Part shown: in pieces, positions 23,985-32,227 of the stretch
How positions within the stretch are numbered: position 1 is the stretch's first letter
Layout: the number at the start of each line of letters is the position of its first letter
Source: JABILX01 sp041648305
GTDB taxonomy: Bacteria; Patescibacteriota; Gracilibacteria; UBA1369; LOWO2-01-FULL-3
NCBI GenBank assembly: GCA_041648305.1
Contig: JBAZPI010000001.1
Coordinates: 86,563-150,562, forward strand
Reading direction: 5' to 3'
Length of the DNA: 64,000 bases
Program-made: the position numbers and the translations under genes
The notes under the pieces: model-generated
Database searches by the model: none
What the model saw: the letters and a program-made list of their open reading frames with translations, nothing else
Told to the model about the DNA's origin: nothing

Positions 23985-25559
23985 ATGTTTTTAAAGAAAC
24001 TTTTCGGACCAATAGGGATAGGAGGAGCGAGCGCGCTAATGGCATTTACGTCATTCTTGAGCTATGCGGCGGGTTTGATACGAGATCGGGCAATCGCAGT
24101 ACATTTCGGGACAAGCGCGGCTACGGACACCTACAATGCCTCTTTCTTAATACCGGACACTCTCTTCAATATATTTATTGCAGGAGCCCTCATGGCAGCG
24201 TTTATGCCAATGTTTTCAGAATATCTCCACAAGGACAAAGATGAAGCAAGATCACTCGCAAACACTATGCTGTCCGGAGTAAGTTTATTGACCGCATTTT
24301 TGAGTGTAATTGCGTTCATATTCATGGAGCAAATAATCCCGGGCGTATTCCCGTCAGTCGATCCGGAGGGACAAAAGAACATAATATTCATGACAAGATT
24401 AATGCTCCCATCGGCCTTTATCTTTGCAATCAGTAATACATTGGGAAATATCCTCATGACGTATCGTCATTTTCTCTCGGTTGCAATCTCCCCAATCTTA
24501 TACAATCTCGGAATAATCCTGGGAATAGTTCTGTTAAACGACAAGTTCGGAATCTACAGTGCGGCAATCGGAGTACTAATCGGAGCGGTTCTGCACCTAA
24601 CAATAAGAATAATAGATACCTGTGCGACCAAATACAGATACAAACCGGAATTAAGAGTCAGCCATCCGGGATTCAAAAAAATCATAAAATTAATGATTCC
24701 CAAATCCTTCAGCCTGATAGTGTGGCAATTAAATCTTTATATTTTTGCAGTAGTCGGTATGAGGATGATTGAAGGAGGTCTTGCAGCGTTCAATTTTGCG
24801 AGAAATATCCAAAGTTTTGCAGTAAGTCTGTTTGGGATAGCATTTGCTACCGCAGTATTCCCAAACCTTAACGCAGCGATAAGTAGGGGAGACAAGGTAT
24901 CGTTCACGCAAAATATCCAGAAAACAATCCAAAGAATTCTTTTCTTTTCCATTCCGGCAACAATTGGATTGATTATTATGGCTAAACAGATAACCGACTT
25001 GATTCTGGGAGGAGGTGAATTCAATGAGAAATCTCTGAAACTGACGTCCGCTGTTCTTCTATTCTTCGCGATTTCTATTCCGTTTGAAGGTTTGAGCCAC
25101 CTTCTTTCGAGATCATACTACGCCATGAAGAATACTATCACACCAATGATCATCAACGTCTTTTCCCTAAGCATAGTCGCAGCGATCACAATATTCGTTG
25201 CGCCAAAACTCGGGATACAGTGGTTCTCGATTGGGTTTACAATCGGCTTTGTCATTTACAATATTTTATTCTTCATAATTCTATCCAAACACCTGGAAAG
25301 ATTTGAAACCAAAAAATTCCTCTTAAGTATCGCGAAAACATGCGTAGCAACAGGAGTAATGGGCGGGATTCTATACCTCACAAAAGACCTAAATCTTTAC
25401 ATAGAGGTCACCGATAAATTAATAAGCGCTATAAGAATAGCATTAGGCGGCATAGCGTTTTTCATCGCGGCATATTTGATGAAATCTCCGGAATTAAGCA
25501 GCATAAACTTCCTTCTGCATAAATTATTGAAAAAGCAAGATGTACAAGTTAACGAATAA
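23985..25559 (+). CDS. murJ: lipid II flippase MurJ (MviN)
   Basis: 524 residues with about 14 membrane helices. Moves lipid II across the membrane for peptidoglycan synthesis. MOP-superfamily signatures: SYAAGLIRDRAIAVHFGTSAATDTYNASFLIPDTL is broken here into the core pieces GLIRDRAIAVHFG and TDTYNASFLIPD. Further motifs are GALMAAFMPMFSEY, FNFARNIQSF and SHLLSRSYYAMKNT. The Arg in GLIRDR corresponds to the essential substrate-binding Arg. It is divergent from the transporter operon and overlaps the C39-like gene by 20 bases. Confidence 0.92.
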   Translation: MFLKKLFGPIGIGGASALMAFTSFLSYAAGLIRDRAIAVHFGTSAATDTYNASFLIPDTLFNIFIAGALMAAFMPMFSEYLHKDKDEARSLANTMLSGVSLLTAFLSVIAFIFMEQIIPGVFPSVDPEGQKNIIFMTRLMLPSAFIFAISNTLGNILMTYRHFLSVAISPILYNLGIILGIVLLNDKFGIYSAAIGVLIGAVLHLTIRIIDTCATKYRYKPELRVSHPGFKKIIKLMIPKSFSLIVWQLNLYIFAVVGMRMIEGGLAAFNFARNIQSFAVSLFGIAFATAVFPNLNAAISRGDKVSFTQNIQKTIQRILFFSIPATIGLIIMAKQITDLILGGGEFNEKSLKLTSAVLLFFAISIPFEGLSHLLSRSYYAMKNTITPMIINVFSLSIVAAITIFVAPKLGIQWFSIGFTIGFVIYNILFFIILSKHLERFETKKFLLSIAKTCVATGVMGGILYLTKDLNLYIEVTDKLISAIRIALGGIAFFIAAYLMKSPELSSINFLLHKLLKKQDVQVNE

Positions 25560-26355
25560 AAAGATCCCCCAGACCCTCCAAAGAGCCCTTTTGGTCATTT
25601 TGTTGGTCTTCGGATTATTTGTTCTCGTTTTGATGCCAAAAATTAAGACCTATTTTGAGCTGAAAGAAATAAAGGAAAAGAACATAGAAACTATGGAGAA
25701 GGTAAAAGAAGGACCGGAGAAACCCTCAGTCCAGGAAGATCTAGCCAACCTAGAGGAACCTCAAGTAAAACCTGAAGTAACTCCAGCCCCAATACCCGCA
25801 TCAGCTTATCTAAGCGTTCCGTTTATCTGCCAGGCACCACTTCAGACCGAAGAAAACTGGATATATCACGAAGAAAGTTGTGAAGAAACCGCGATCCTCC
25901 AGGCATATCTCTACCTAAACGGAAAAACGATGACGAAAGAAGAAGCCGATGGAGAAATATTAAAAATGGAAAGCTGGCAAATAGAACATTTTGGCAGCCA
26001 CCACGACATATATGCAGACGAAGTGAAGAATTTTATCGCTGGATATTATCAAATCCCATCTGAAGATATAGACGTAGTATATGACGCAAATATAGATGAC
26101 ATAAAAAAATATATTTCCTCAGGATATCCGGTCATAGTTCCGATAATGGGGAACATACTTGGAAATCCATATTACCCGTACCCGGGATATCACATGCTGG
26201 TAGCAATAGGATACACAGAGGATCGAATCATAACGAACGATAACGGAACAAGACACGGAAAAGACTTTAGCTATGACAACCAAACCTTCTACGACGCGAT
26301 GACAGCCGCAGGTGGAGACATCATAATAATTAACACCAAAACCACCACCTTCTAA
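25540..26355 (+). CDS. membrane-anchored C39-like cysteine peptidase
   Basis: 271 residues. One membrane helix at about 16-32, a Pro/Glu-rich spacer (about 50-90), then a papain-like C39-type domain on the outside. The Cys lies in EESCEETAILQAYLYL, the His in GYHMLVAIGY, and Asp/Asn in ITNDNGTRHG, which is the order of the Cys-His-Asp triad in the peptidase_C39_2 family. It overlaps the murJ end by 20 bases and so is cotranscribed with it. A role in processing an envelope protein or peptide is plausible. The start at 25540 is the first ATG; no better one is evident. Confidence 0.75.
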   Translation: MYKLTNKKIPQTLQRALLVILLVFGLFVLVLMPKIKTYFELKEIKEKNIETMEKVKEGPEKPSVQEDLANLEEPQVKPEVTPAPIPASAYLSVPFICQAPLQTEENWIYHEESCEETAILQAYLYLNGKTMTKEEADGEILKMESWQIEHFGSHHDIYADEVKNFIAGYYQIPSEDIDVVYDANIDDIKKYISSGYPVIVPIMGNILGNPYYPYPGYHMLVAIGYTEDRIITNDNGTRHGKDFSYDNQTFYDAMTAAGGDIIIINTKTTTF

Positions 26356-27088
26356 CGCTGACATCAAAGCTGTTGGACAGATTGAACTTTCTTTGTTTAC
26401 TCGAAGCTGAAAGAGTGAATATCAAAACCTCGTAACGACCAATTTCATTAAACTTAATCACGAAATCAAACTTTTTTCCCTCGTCAATGTTGTGAACCCC
26501 CTCAGTTATTTTTCCGGAAATCCCCGGAAGCCTTATCTCATAATAGATTTCCTTCACCGGCTCTATGGCGAACCCCTTCAATCGGAGCCCTCTTTTTAAG
26601 CTGATATTCTTTCTGACTTTCTTGGTAAACCGCAGAATCCTTTTGGCAAAATTTTGAGTGAAATAATAAACTCCTTCATCCGATTTTATAACCCCTATCC
26701 CCACACAATTATACGAGGTATTTAAAATATTGGCCCGATGTCCTGGACTTCTCATTAGCCCCTCCTCAGCCTCTTTTACGGGCTCGGGATAACCACCAAT
26801 TTTCGCCAGATTCTCACCGGACACACTATCCGTTATACGCGCAGTTTTGAGCCTGTCGGCGGGAGATTGCCCCCTGAAATTAACGTGTTCAAAATAATCT
26901 TTCTTCGCCATGTCCTTGCTATGTTTACGCGCCACATCTCTCAAATCATTCTGCATAAAAAGCTTGGACAGCCTAAAATCTTTTCTGTCCCTATTTAAAT
27001 ATATCAACATCTGCCATTCTTTCCTCACTAAAGAATTAGGCACAAAAACAACCAAGAAAACATATTTGACCCACTGCCAGAAAAACAT
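26330..27088 (-). CDS. CAP-domain (SCP/PR-1-like) protein
   Basis: 252 residues. A hydrophobic N-terminus (about 1-20) suggests membrane anchoring or secretion. The CAP domain spans about 28-150: HSKDMAKKDYFEHVNF, GENLAKIGGY, SPGHRANILNTSYNCVGIGV and YYFTQNFAK contain the usual His/Glu cavity residues. A C-terminal beta-rich domain (about 170-240) is not recognised. Bacterial CAP proteins are often found outside the cell; biochemical roles are varied. Its 3' end overlaps the convergent C39-like gene by 26 bases. Confidence 0.82.
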   Translation of the reverse strand: MFFWQWVKYVFLVVFVPNSLVRKEWQMLIYLNRDRKDFRLSKLFMQNDLRDVARKHSKDMAKKDYFEHVNFRGQSPADRLKTARITDSVSGENLAKIGGYPEPVKEAEEGLMRSPGHRANILNTSYNCVGIGVIKSDEGVYYFTQNFAKRILRFTKKVRKNISLKRGLRLKGFAIEPVKEIYYEIRLPGISGKITEGVHNIDEGKKFDFVIKFNEIGRYEVLIFTLSASSKQRKFNLSNSFDVSVRRWWFWC

Positions 27089-27092
27089 AGAC

Positions 27093-28172
27093 TTAATACT
27101 GATTTATAATTCCATGCACCAGTATATCATCTTTTAACATCTTTACCTCAATCTTTTTAAGCTTTAAAGATTTTTTCAAATCTGCGGCGCCGGTTCCTCC
27201 AACAACGCTTACAGCGCCTCTTCCGCCAATAATTTCAGGAGAAATATAGAAATAAACATCATCAACCAATTTCTCATCAACAAAAGACCCGTTAACCTCG
27301 CCGCCACCCTCAACGAAAACAGACTGAACGCCAAATTCCTTATACAAATATTTCAACAAAGCCTTTATGTTGACTCTCTTCTTCCCAAACTTTTCCACTT
27401 TGATATTCGCTTTCTTAAACTTTTCAAAATTCTTCTTATCCGCCGCCGCCGTAGTTGCAACAAGAACATCACTATCCCTAAAAACACGAGAGGAAACTTT
27501 GACTTTCAGCAAACCATCCACAACAACTCGGAGCAATCGTCCTTTTTCACAACTTAAGATAGGATTGTCGATCACCACGGTATTTGCCCCAACAACGATA
27601 GCATCATAGTCGTCCCTGAGCTTTTTCCCATGACCCCTGGACAGTTCGTTGGTTATCCATTCAGATTTTCCGCCCCGCGTAGCAATCTTCCCATCCAGGC
27701 TGATCCCGGCCTTCAACGTAACGAACGGCAGTCCACACTTGGAAACCTTCAAAAAAGGTTGATTTAACATGCGAGCTTCTTCTTCCAGAACTCCAACGAC
27801 CACATCGACACCATTTTTCCTCAAAAAATTCACGCCCCTCAAATTGACCTTTTTAGACGGATCGTTGTGGGCGATCACAACTTTGCCAATGCCAAATCTG
27901 ACAATCTCCTCAGTGCAAGGCCCCGTTTTGCCATAATGACAACAAGGCTCAAGCGTAGTGTATAGCGTCGCCCCTTTTAACGAATTTTTCTTCTTCAAAG
28001 CATCCTTCATAGCCACAATTTCCGCGTGATCATCTCCAGCCTTCCTATGATACCCGGAGCCGATTATTTTTCCTCCTTTAACAATAACAGCCCCAACGCA
28101 CGGATTCGGATTAGTGTATCCCTGTCCTTTTTTAGCAAGCTCAATAGCTCGCTTCATGAAAACCTGATCCAT
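27093..28172 (-). CDS. ribD: bifunctional riboflavin deaminase/reductase
   Basis: 359 residues. Catalyses deamination and reduction of the pyrimidine intermediate in riboflavin synthesis. Deaminase domain: NPCVGAVIV, GYHRKAGDDHAEIVAM, YTTLEPCCHYGKTGPC (zinc His and two Cys). Reductase domain from about 150: FVTLKAGISLDGKIATRGGKSEWIT, here split as LDGKIATRGGKSEWI, and VFVEGGGEVNGSFV. It starts directly after ribBA (no gap), so the pair is coexpressed. Confidence 0.94.
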   Translation of the reverse strand: MDQVFMKRAIELAKKGQGYTNPNPCVGAVIVKGGKIIGSGYHRKAGDDHAEIVAMKDALKKKNSLKGATLYTTLEPCCHYGKTGPCTEEIVRFGIGKVVIAHNDPSKKVNLRGVNFLRKNGVDVVVGVLEEEARMLNQPFLKVSKCGLPFVTLKAGISLDGKIATRGGKSEWITNELSRGHGKKLRDDYDAIVVGANTVVIDNPILSCEKGRLLRVVVDGLLKVKVSSRVFRDSDVLVATTAAADKKNFEKFKKANIKVEKFGKKRVNIKALLKYLYKEFGVQSVFVEGGGEVNGSFVDEKLVDDVYFYISPEIIGGRGAVSVVGGTGAADLKKSLKLKKIEVKMLKDDILVHGIINQY

Positions 28173-29360
28173 TTAAACCTTTTTTAAAATATGTCCCATC
28201 TTCAGTTTTTTTGTTTTTAAATATTTGTGATTTCTGCGGTTCGGTTCGATCTCGATAGGAATTCGTTTCACGATTTTAAGACCATGTCCTTCCAACCCAA
28301 TAACCTTAGAAGGATTATTAGTCATTAATTCGATAGTTGTGAGTCCCAATTTAGACAATATTTGGGCTCCTATACCGTACTCACGCAGATCTCCCTTGAA
28401 TCCCAATTTCTCATTCGCGGAAACGGTATCGTACCCTTCATCCTGCAAATTATAACACTTCAGTTTGTTAATCAGCCCTATTCCGCGCCCCTCTTGTCTC
28501 ATATACAAAACAACCCCCTCGCCACGTTTCGAAATGAGTTTTAAAGCAGAATCAAGTTGTTTCCCACAATCACACCTCAAAGATTTGAAAATATCACTAG
28601 TTAAGCATTCACTATGAACCCTGACCAACACGTTTTTTTTGCCTTTGACCTCTCCCTTGACTATCGCAATATGCTCTTTGCCGTCCACCAAACTCTTGTA
28701 AATAACAATTTTAAACTCGCCATACTCCGTGGGAAGACTTGCCTCGGCGCTTTTCTCAACCAAAGTTTCACACGCCCTTCTATACTCAATAATATCTTTA
28801 ATGGCTATTATTTTTAATTTGTGTTTTTTCGCAAAATTTAAAAGATCTTCCCCCCTAGCCATTTCACCATCGTCACGAGAAATCTCGCAAATAACGCCGA
28901 TAGGGGACAATCCCGCCAATTTCATTAAATCAACGGCAGCCTCAGTATGCCCGGCACGCACCAAAACACCACCTTCCCTAGCGATCAAAGGGAAAACATG
29001 CCCGGGTCTGGCAAAATCCTCGGATCTAGATTTTTTATTCACGATTGCTTTAATCGTTTTAGCCCTATCTGAAGCAGAAATTCCAGTAGTAGTACCTTTC
29101 CGATAATCAACAGAAACAGTAAAATTACACCCATGAGATTCCTCCGGCTGGTCAACCATAGGAGAAAAACTCAATTGAGAAGCCCTTTCCCTAGTAAATG
29201 GAACACAAATCAACCCTCGCCCCTCTTTCGCCATAAAATTTATCGACTCATTCGTAACTTTCTCCGCAGCCATGACCAAATCACCCTCGTTTTCGCGATC
29301 GGCCTCGTCAACCACAATAACCATCTTCCCTTTCTCAAGGTCAGACAATACCTCTTTCAT
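28173..29360 (-). CDS. ribBA: bifunctional DHBP synthase / GTP cyclohydrolase II
   Basis: 395 residues. The RibB half makes 3,4-dihydroxy-2-butanone 4-phosphate from ribulose 5-phosphate (VVDEADRENEGDLVMAAE, RPGHVFPL, RAGHTEAAVDL). The RibA half opens GTP (VRVHSECLTSDIFKS with the zinc motif ending in CDCG, then YMRQEGRGIGL). Both committing steps to riboflavin are thus present. Its ATG overlaps the tsf stop (29357-29360). ribE and ribH are not in this window. Confidence 0.95.
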   Translation of the reverse strand: MKEVLSDLEKGKMVIVVDEADRENEGDLVMAAEKVTNESINFMAKEGRGLICVPFTRERASQLSFSPMVDQPEESHGCNFTVSVDYRKGTTTGISASDRAKTIKAIVNKKSRSEDFARPGHVFPLIAREGGVLVRAGHTEAAVDLMKLAGLSPIGVICEISRDDGEMARGEDLLNFAKKHKLKIIAIKDIIEYRRACETLVEKSAEASLPTEYGEFKIVIYKSLVDGKEHIAIVKGEVKGKKNVLVRVHSECLTSDIFKSLRCDCGKQLDSALKLISKRGEGVVLYMRQEGRGIGLINKLKCYNLQDEGYDTVSANEKLGFKGDLREYGIGAQILSKLGLTTIELMTNNPSKVIGLEGHGLKIVKRIPIEIEPNRRNHKYLKTKKLKMGHILKKV

Positions 29361-30130
29361 ATAGCCAATCTGTAAAAGCTCTCTAATTTAGCGGAAGCCT
29401 CAGTCAACAATTGTTCAATCGTCTTCTCAGGGTTTTTCACGAACACCTGTTTCAAAAGCGCATTTTCCTCTCTATATTTCTTTTCTTTACCGATCATAAT
29501 CTTCCCAATAATTTCAGCAGGTTTTTTCTCCTGAGCCAATTGATCCTTCCAAATTTCTTTCTCTCTATCAACTAATTCCTGAGAAACTTCGTCAGGAGAA
29601 ATACAAGCCGGATTCGTAGCCGCAACATGCATAGCAATGTCTTTGGCCAACTCTTGAGATCCACCTTTCAAAGCAACGATAGTTCCAATTTTCTTATTAG
29701 AATGAACATAAAATCCCAAAACATCTCCTTCAACAACCTTCATTCCCCCGATTTGAACATTCTCACCCGTCTTTAATCTAACATCTTTCACTTCCTTCAA
29801 TTCAGTATCGCCCTCAGAGATCTCACCCTTTAGTAACTTCTCAGCCAAAGAATCAACCAAAGCAATAAAATCATCTCCCCTTGAAACAAAATCAGTTTCA
29901 CAAGCAAGTTTCACTATAGCCGCCTTTTTCCCACTCGTTTCAATAGAAACAACTCCTTGATGAGTAGCCCTGACAGACCTGTCTATAGCCTTTGCTTCAC
30001 CTTTTTTGCGAAGAATATCGATAGCATTCTCCAAATTCCCTGTAGCCTCCTCTAAAGCTTTCTTACAAGCCATCATTGAAACACCGGTCATCTCTCTCAA
30101 TTCTTTGATTTGATCCAAGGTAACTGCCAT
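29357..30130 (-). CDS. tsf: translation elongation factor Ts
   Basis: 257 residues. Recharges EF-Tu by exchanging GDP. N-terminal UBA-like domain LDQIKELREMTGVSMMACKKAL, then KAAIVKLACETDFVSRGDDF and AKDIAMHVAATNP; the C-terminal coiled coil is present (EIIGKIMIGKEKKYREENALL). Follows rpsB by 16 bases as in most bacteria, but is then coupled to ribBA, which is unusual. Confidence 0.97.
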   Translation of the reverse strand: MAVTLDQIKELREMTGVSMMACKKALEEATGNLENAIDILRKKGEAKAIDRSVRATHQGVVSIETSGKKAAIVKLACETDFVSRGDDFIALVDSLAEKLLKGEISEGDTELKEVKDVRLKTGENVQIGGMKVVEGDVLGFYVHSNKKIGTIVALKGGSQELAKDIAMHVAATNPACISPDEVSQELVDREKEIWKDQLAQEKKPAEIIGKIMIGKEKKYREENALLKQVFVKNPEKTIEQLLTEASAKLESFYRLAI

Positions 30131-30146
30131 GACTAAATTTGTTAAA

Positions 30147-30827
30147 TTATTTTTTTGTTTTCTTGATCACTTCCGCGACTTTCCCTACCAAGTAGTTGAT
30201 TGACCTTACAGCATCATCATTACCTGGAATCGGATAAGCAACCCTTTCAGGATTTGCATTTGAGTCAACAATCGCAACAACAGGAATTTTGGATCTGAAA
30301 GCCTCTTCAACAACAATTTTATCTTTTACAACGTCCACAACGAAAATCACATCAGGTTTTCTCGTTAATTCCTGAACTCCGCCCAACGAAGCCTCCAATT
30401 TCTCAATTTGCTTCTTCAACTTCGAAGCTTCTTTCTTGGTATACTTATCAAACTCGCCGGTCTCTTGTTGTTCCTTTAGGTCTTTCAAATATTTAATCCT
30501 CTTCTTAATAGTAGGAAAGTTCGTAATAAAACCGGGAATCCATCGAGTAACAACATAAGGCATACCACATTCCTTCGCGGTCTTTTCAACCAAATGAATC
30601 GCCTGAGGTTTAGTGCTTACGAAAAGAATCAATTTTCCCTCAGCCACAGCCTTCGCGAGAAAATCAACAGCCTTTCCCAGCATTTCAACGGTCTTTTCCA
30701 GATTAAAAATGTGAATACCGTTCTTTTCACCACACAAATACTTCCTCATGCGAGGATCCCACTTGTGGGTTCTGTGACCATAATGCACCGCATTTGCCAC
30801 CATTTCTTGATAAATCTTGTCTGACAT
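30147..30827 (-). CDS. rpsB: 30S ribosomal protein S2
   Basis: 226 residues. Family signatures VHYGHRTHKWDPRMRKYL, GIHIFNLEKTVEML, ILFVSTKPQA, RWIPGFITNF and PVVAIVDSNANPERVAYPIPGNDDA (here read in pieces). First gene of the rpsB-tsf-ribBA-ribD run. On the minus strand a TATAGA lies five bases before the ATG, so this operon may also be nearly leaderless. Confidence 0.97.
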   Translation of the reverse strand: MSDKIYQEMVANAVHYGHRTHKWDPRMRKYLCGEKNGIHIFNLEKTVEMLGKAVDFLAKAVAEGKLILFVSTKPQAIHLVEKTAKECGMPYVVTRWIPGFITNFPTIKKRIKYLKDLKEQQETGEFDKYTKKEASKLKKQIEKLEASLGGVQELTRKPDVIFVVDVVKDKIVVEEAFRSKIPVVAIVDSNANPERVAYPIPGNDDAVRSINYLVGKVAEVIKKTKK

Positions 30828-30892
30828 AATTATCTATAATTATCTTATTTGCTTGAATTAAATAATTTGCCTAGGTAATCTATTAAAAAAGC

Positions 30893-30904
30893 TGATAAAT
30901 ATCA
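30893..30904. promoter_or_regulatory. palindrome between rpsB and the chorismate mutase gene
   Basis: TGATA-AA-TATCA, perfect 5-base arms, seven bases before the ATG at 30912. It could be an operator or a start-site hairpin. Too short to be sure it is not chance in AT-rich DNA. Confidence 0.3.
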
Positions 30905-30911
30905 AGCAAAA

Positions 30912-31154
30912 ATGTGCCAAGAAGTAAAAAAAATAAGAAAAGGGATCGACAAAATCGATAAAAAACTTAAAGAATTCTTAGGGAAAAGGGAAGAATTGGT
31001 GAAAGAAATCGGAAAATTAAAGAAGAAATACAACCTCGAAATCAAGGATAAAAACAGAGAAAAGGAGATATTATCCGACATCAAAAGTCCATTTGTTAAA
31101 AAAGTCTTCAAAAAAATAATCGAAAGCTCAAAGTCCCTCCAATCAAGGCTTTGA
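30912..31154 (+). CDS. small AroQ-type chorismate mutase domain protein
   Basis: 80 residues, entirely helical and very Lys-rich. It fits the AroQ monofunctional fold: helix 1 KKIRKGIDKIDKKLKEFLGKREEL (cut here at KKIRKGIDKIDKKLKEF), then a Lys in KKYNLEIKDKNREKEIL, and a last helix VKKVFKKIIESSKSL. Catalytic Arg and Lys equivalents appear present. The known reaction is chorismate to prephenate, but no other shikimate or aromatic amino acid gene is nearby, so its real substrate is uncertain. The downstream operon promoter overlaps its stop codon. Confidence 0.65.
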   Translation: MCQEVKKIRKGIDKIDKKLKEFLGKREELVKEIGKLKKKYNLEIKDKNREKEILSDIKSPFVKKVFKKIIESSKSLQSRL

Positions 31155-31179
31155 CTCCCAGAACCAAATCTGATATAAT
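31151..31179 (+). promoter_or_regulatory. strong promoter of the RsbW/STAS/PrsW operon, leaderless
   Basis: TTGACT (31151-31156), exactly 17 bases, TATAAT (31174-31179) with a TGA extended -10. The predicted start of transcription, 31186, is the A of the ATG. It is the best promoter match in the window. Confidence 0.8.
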
Positions 31180-31185
31180 ATAACA

Positions 31186-31692
31186 ATGGAAAAACCAACA
31201 AAAATAACAATAACGCTCCCGACCAACGCGTATTTTATATCCGGAATTAGGGATTTTACGTTAGCGCTCATTCGCAATACGACAAATTTTGCCGAGAAAT
31301 GGGCTTACAGGATGCAATCGGTCGTTGATGAACTTTGCAACAACGCGATTGAATTCGGATCGGCGCAAGATTCAGAAATAAAAGTAACCTTTGAACACAA
31401 AGAAGATGAGTATATTGAAATAACCGTGGAAGACACCGGCACCGGTAAAGTAAAAGTCAAAGCAGCCGATATGCAAGAGATCATAGAAGAAAGAACAAAG
31501 GACGGATATAAATTCACGGAGCTAAGAGGCAGAGGATTGGCAAAAATAGTTAAAGAATGGACTGACGAACTTGAATTTTCAGATAAAGAAGGAGGCGGAT
31601 TAATCATAAGAACCAGGAAATATTTAAAAGACCCAAGATATAAATCCGGTCTCCCTGAATCGACAGCCACCCATCTGGTCTTGGAGGTTTAA
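31186..31692 (+). CDS. RsbW/SpoIIAB-like ATP-binding anti-sigma factor
   Basis: 168 residues, a GHKL ATPase of the serine-kinase type. N box VVDELCNNAIEFG (47 onward), G1 EDTGTGK, and RGRGLAKIVKEW. In partner switching such proteins either bind a sigma factor or phosphorylate and release an STAS antagonist. An STAS gene follows after 18 bases, and a SpoIIE phosphatase plus second STAS are encoded 10 kb away. No sigma factor gene is adjacent, so the output target is open. Confidence 0.87.
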   Translation: MEKPTKITITLPTNAYFISGIRDFTLALIRNTTNFAEKWAYRMQSVVDELCNNAIEFGSAQDSEIKVTFEHKEDEYIEITVEDTGTGKVKVKAADMQEIIEERTKDGYKFTELRGRGLAKIVKEWTDELEFSDKEGGGLIIRTRKYLKDPRYKSGLPESTATHLVLEV

Positions 31693-31710
31693 ACTTAACA
31701 TTAAATAACC

Positions 31711-32211
31711 ATGGCAGAAGCAAACATAGTAGTAGAGGAACTCCCTTCAAAGGAACCCAATTCAAAAGCTGTACTTTTGACAGTTTCGGGGCAGTTAGAT
31801 GAAAGCAACGTAGATGATAAAGCAAAGGAAGTATACAAGGTATTTGAAGATAATCCTGGAAAATTAAGTTTAATTTTTGATTTTGCGGGACTTGAGTACA
31901 TGAACAGTAAGTCCATTGGTTATTTAACAGATTGGTATGGAAAGATTAAAGAAAAAGGAGGAGAACTGATTATCGCAAGAACGAAACCAAATATAACCGA
32001 TATTCTTCAAGTGGTCGGACTCACTCAGCTCATCAAGACATACGAATCGCTGGACGAAGCAAAGCAGGCCCTATCCACTGCGGCTTCCACCGCGGCTTCA
32101 GCCGCAGCACCTGCACCGACACCTGCTACCACGGCCACAACCCCCGCCACCGCAGCAACTCCAGCAGAGACACCTAAAACAAACGACGAGACTTACCAAA
32201 TAAATCAATAG
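31711..32211 (+). CDS. STAS-domain antagonist with Ala/Thr/Pro-rich tail
   Basis: 166 residues. Residues 1-110 form an STAS domain with the Ser region EYMNSKSIGYLTDWYG. The last 55 residues are a low-complexity Ala/Thr/Pro tail (AASTAASAAAPAPTPATT) ending DETYQINQ. The tail is unusual for RsbV-like proteins and may be a flexible linker. Likely substrate of the RsbW-like kinase directly upstream. Confidence 0.85.
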   Translation: MAEANIVVEELPSKEPNSKAVLLTVSGQLDESNVDDKAKEVYKVFEDNPGKLSLIFDFAGLEYMNSKSIGYLTDWYGKIKEKGGELIIARTKPNITDILQVVGLTQLIKTYESLDEAKQALSTAASTAASAAAPAPTPATTATTPATAATPAETPKTNDETYQINQ

Positions 32212-32227
32212 TCAAAGTGAAAAAGAG

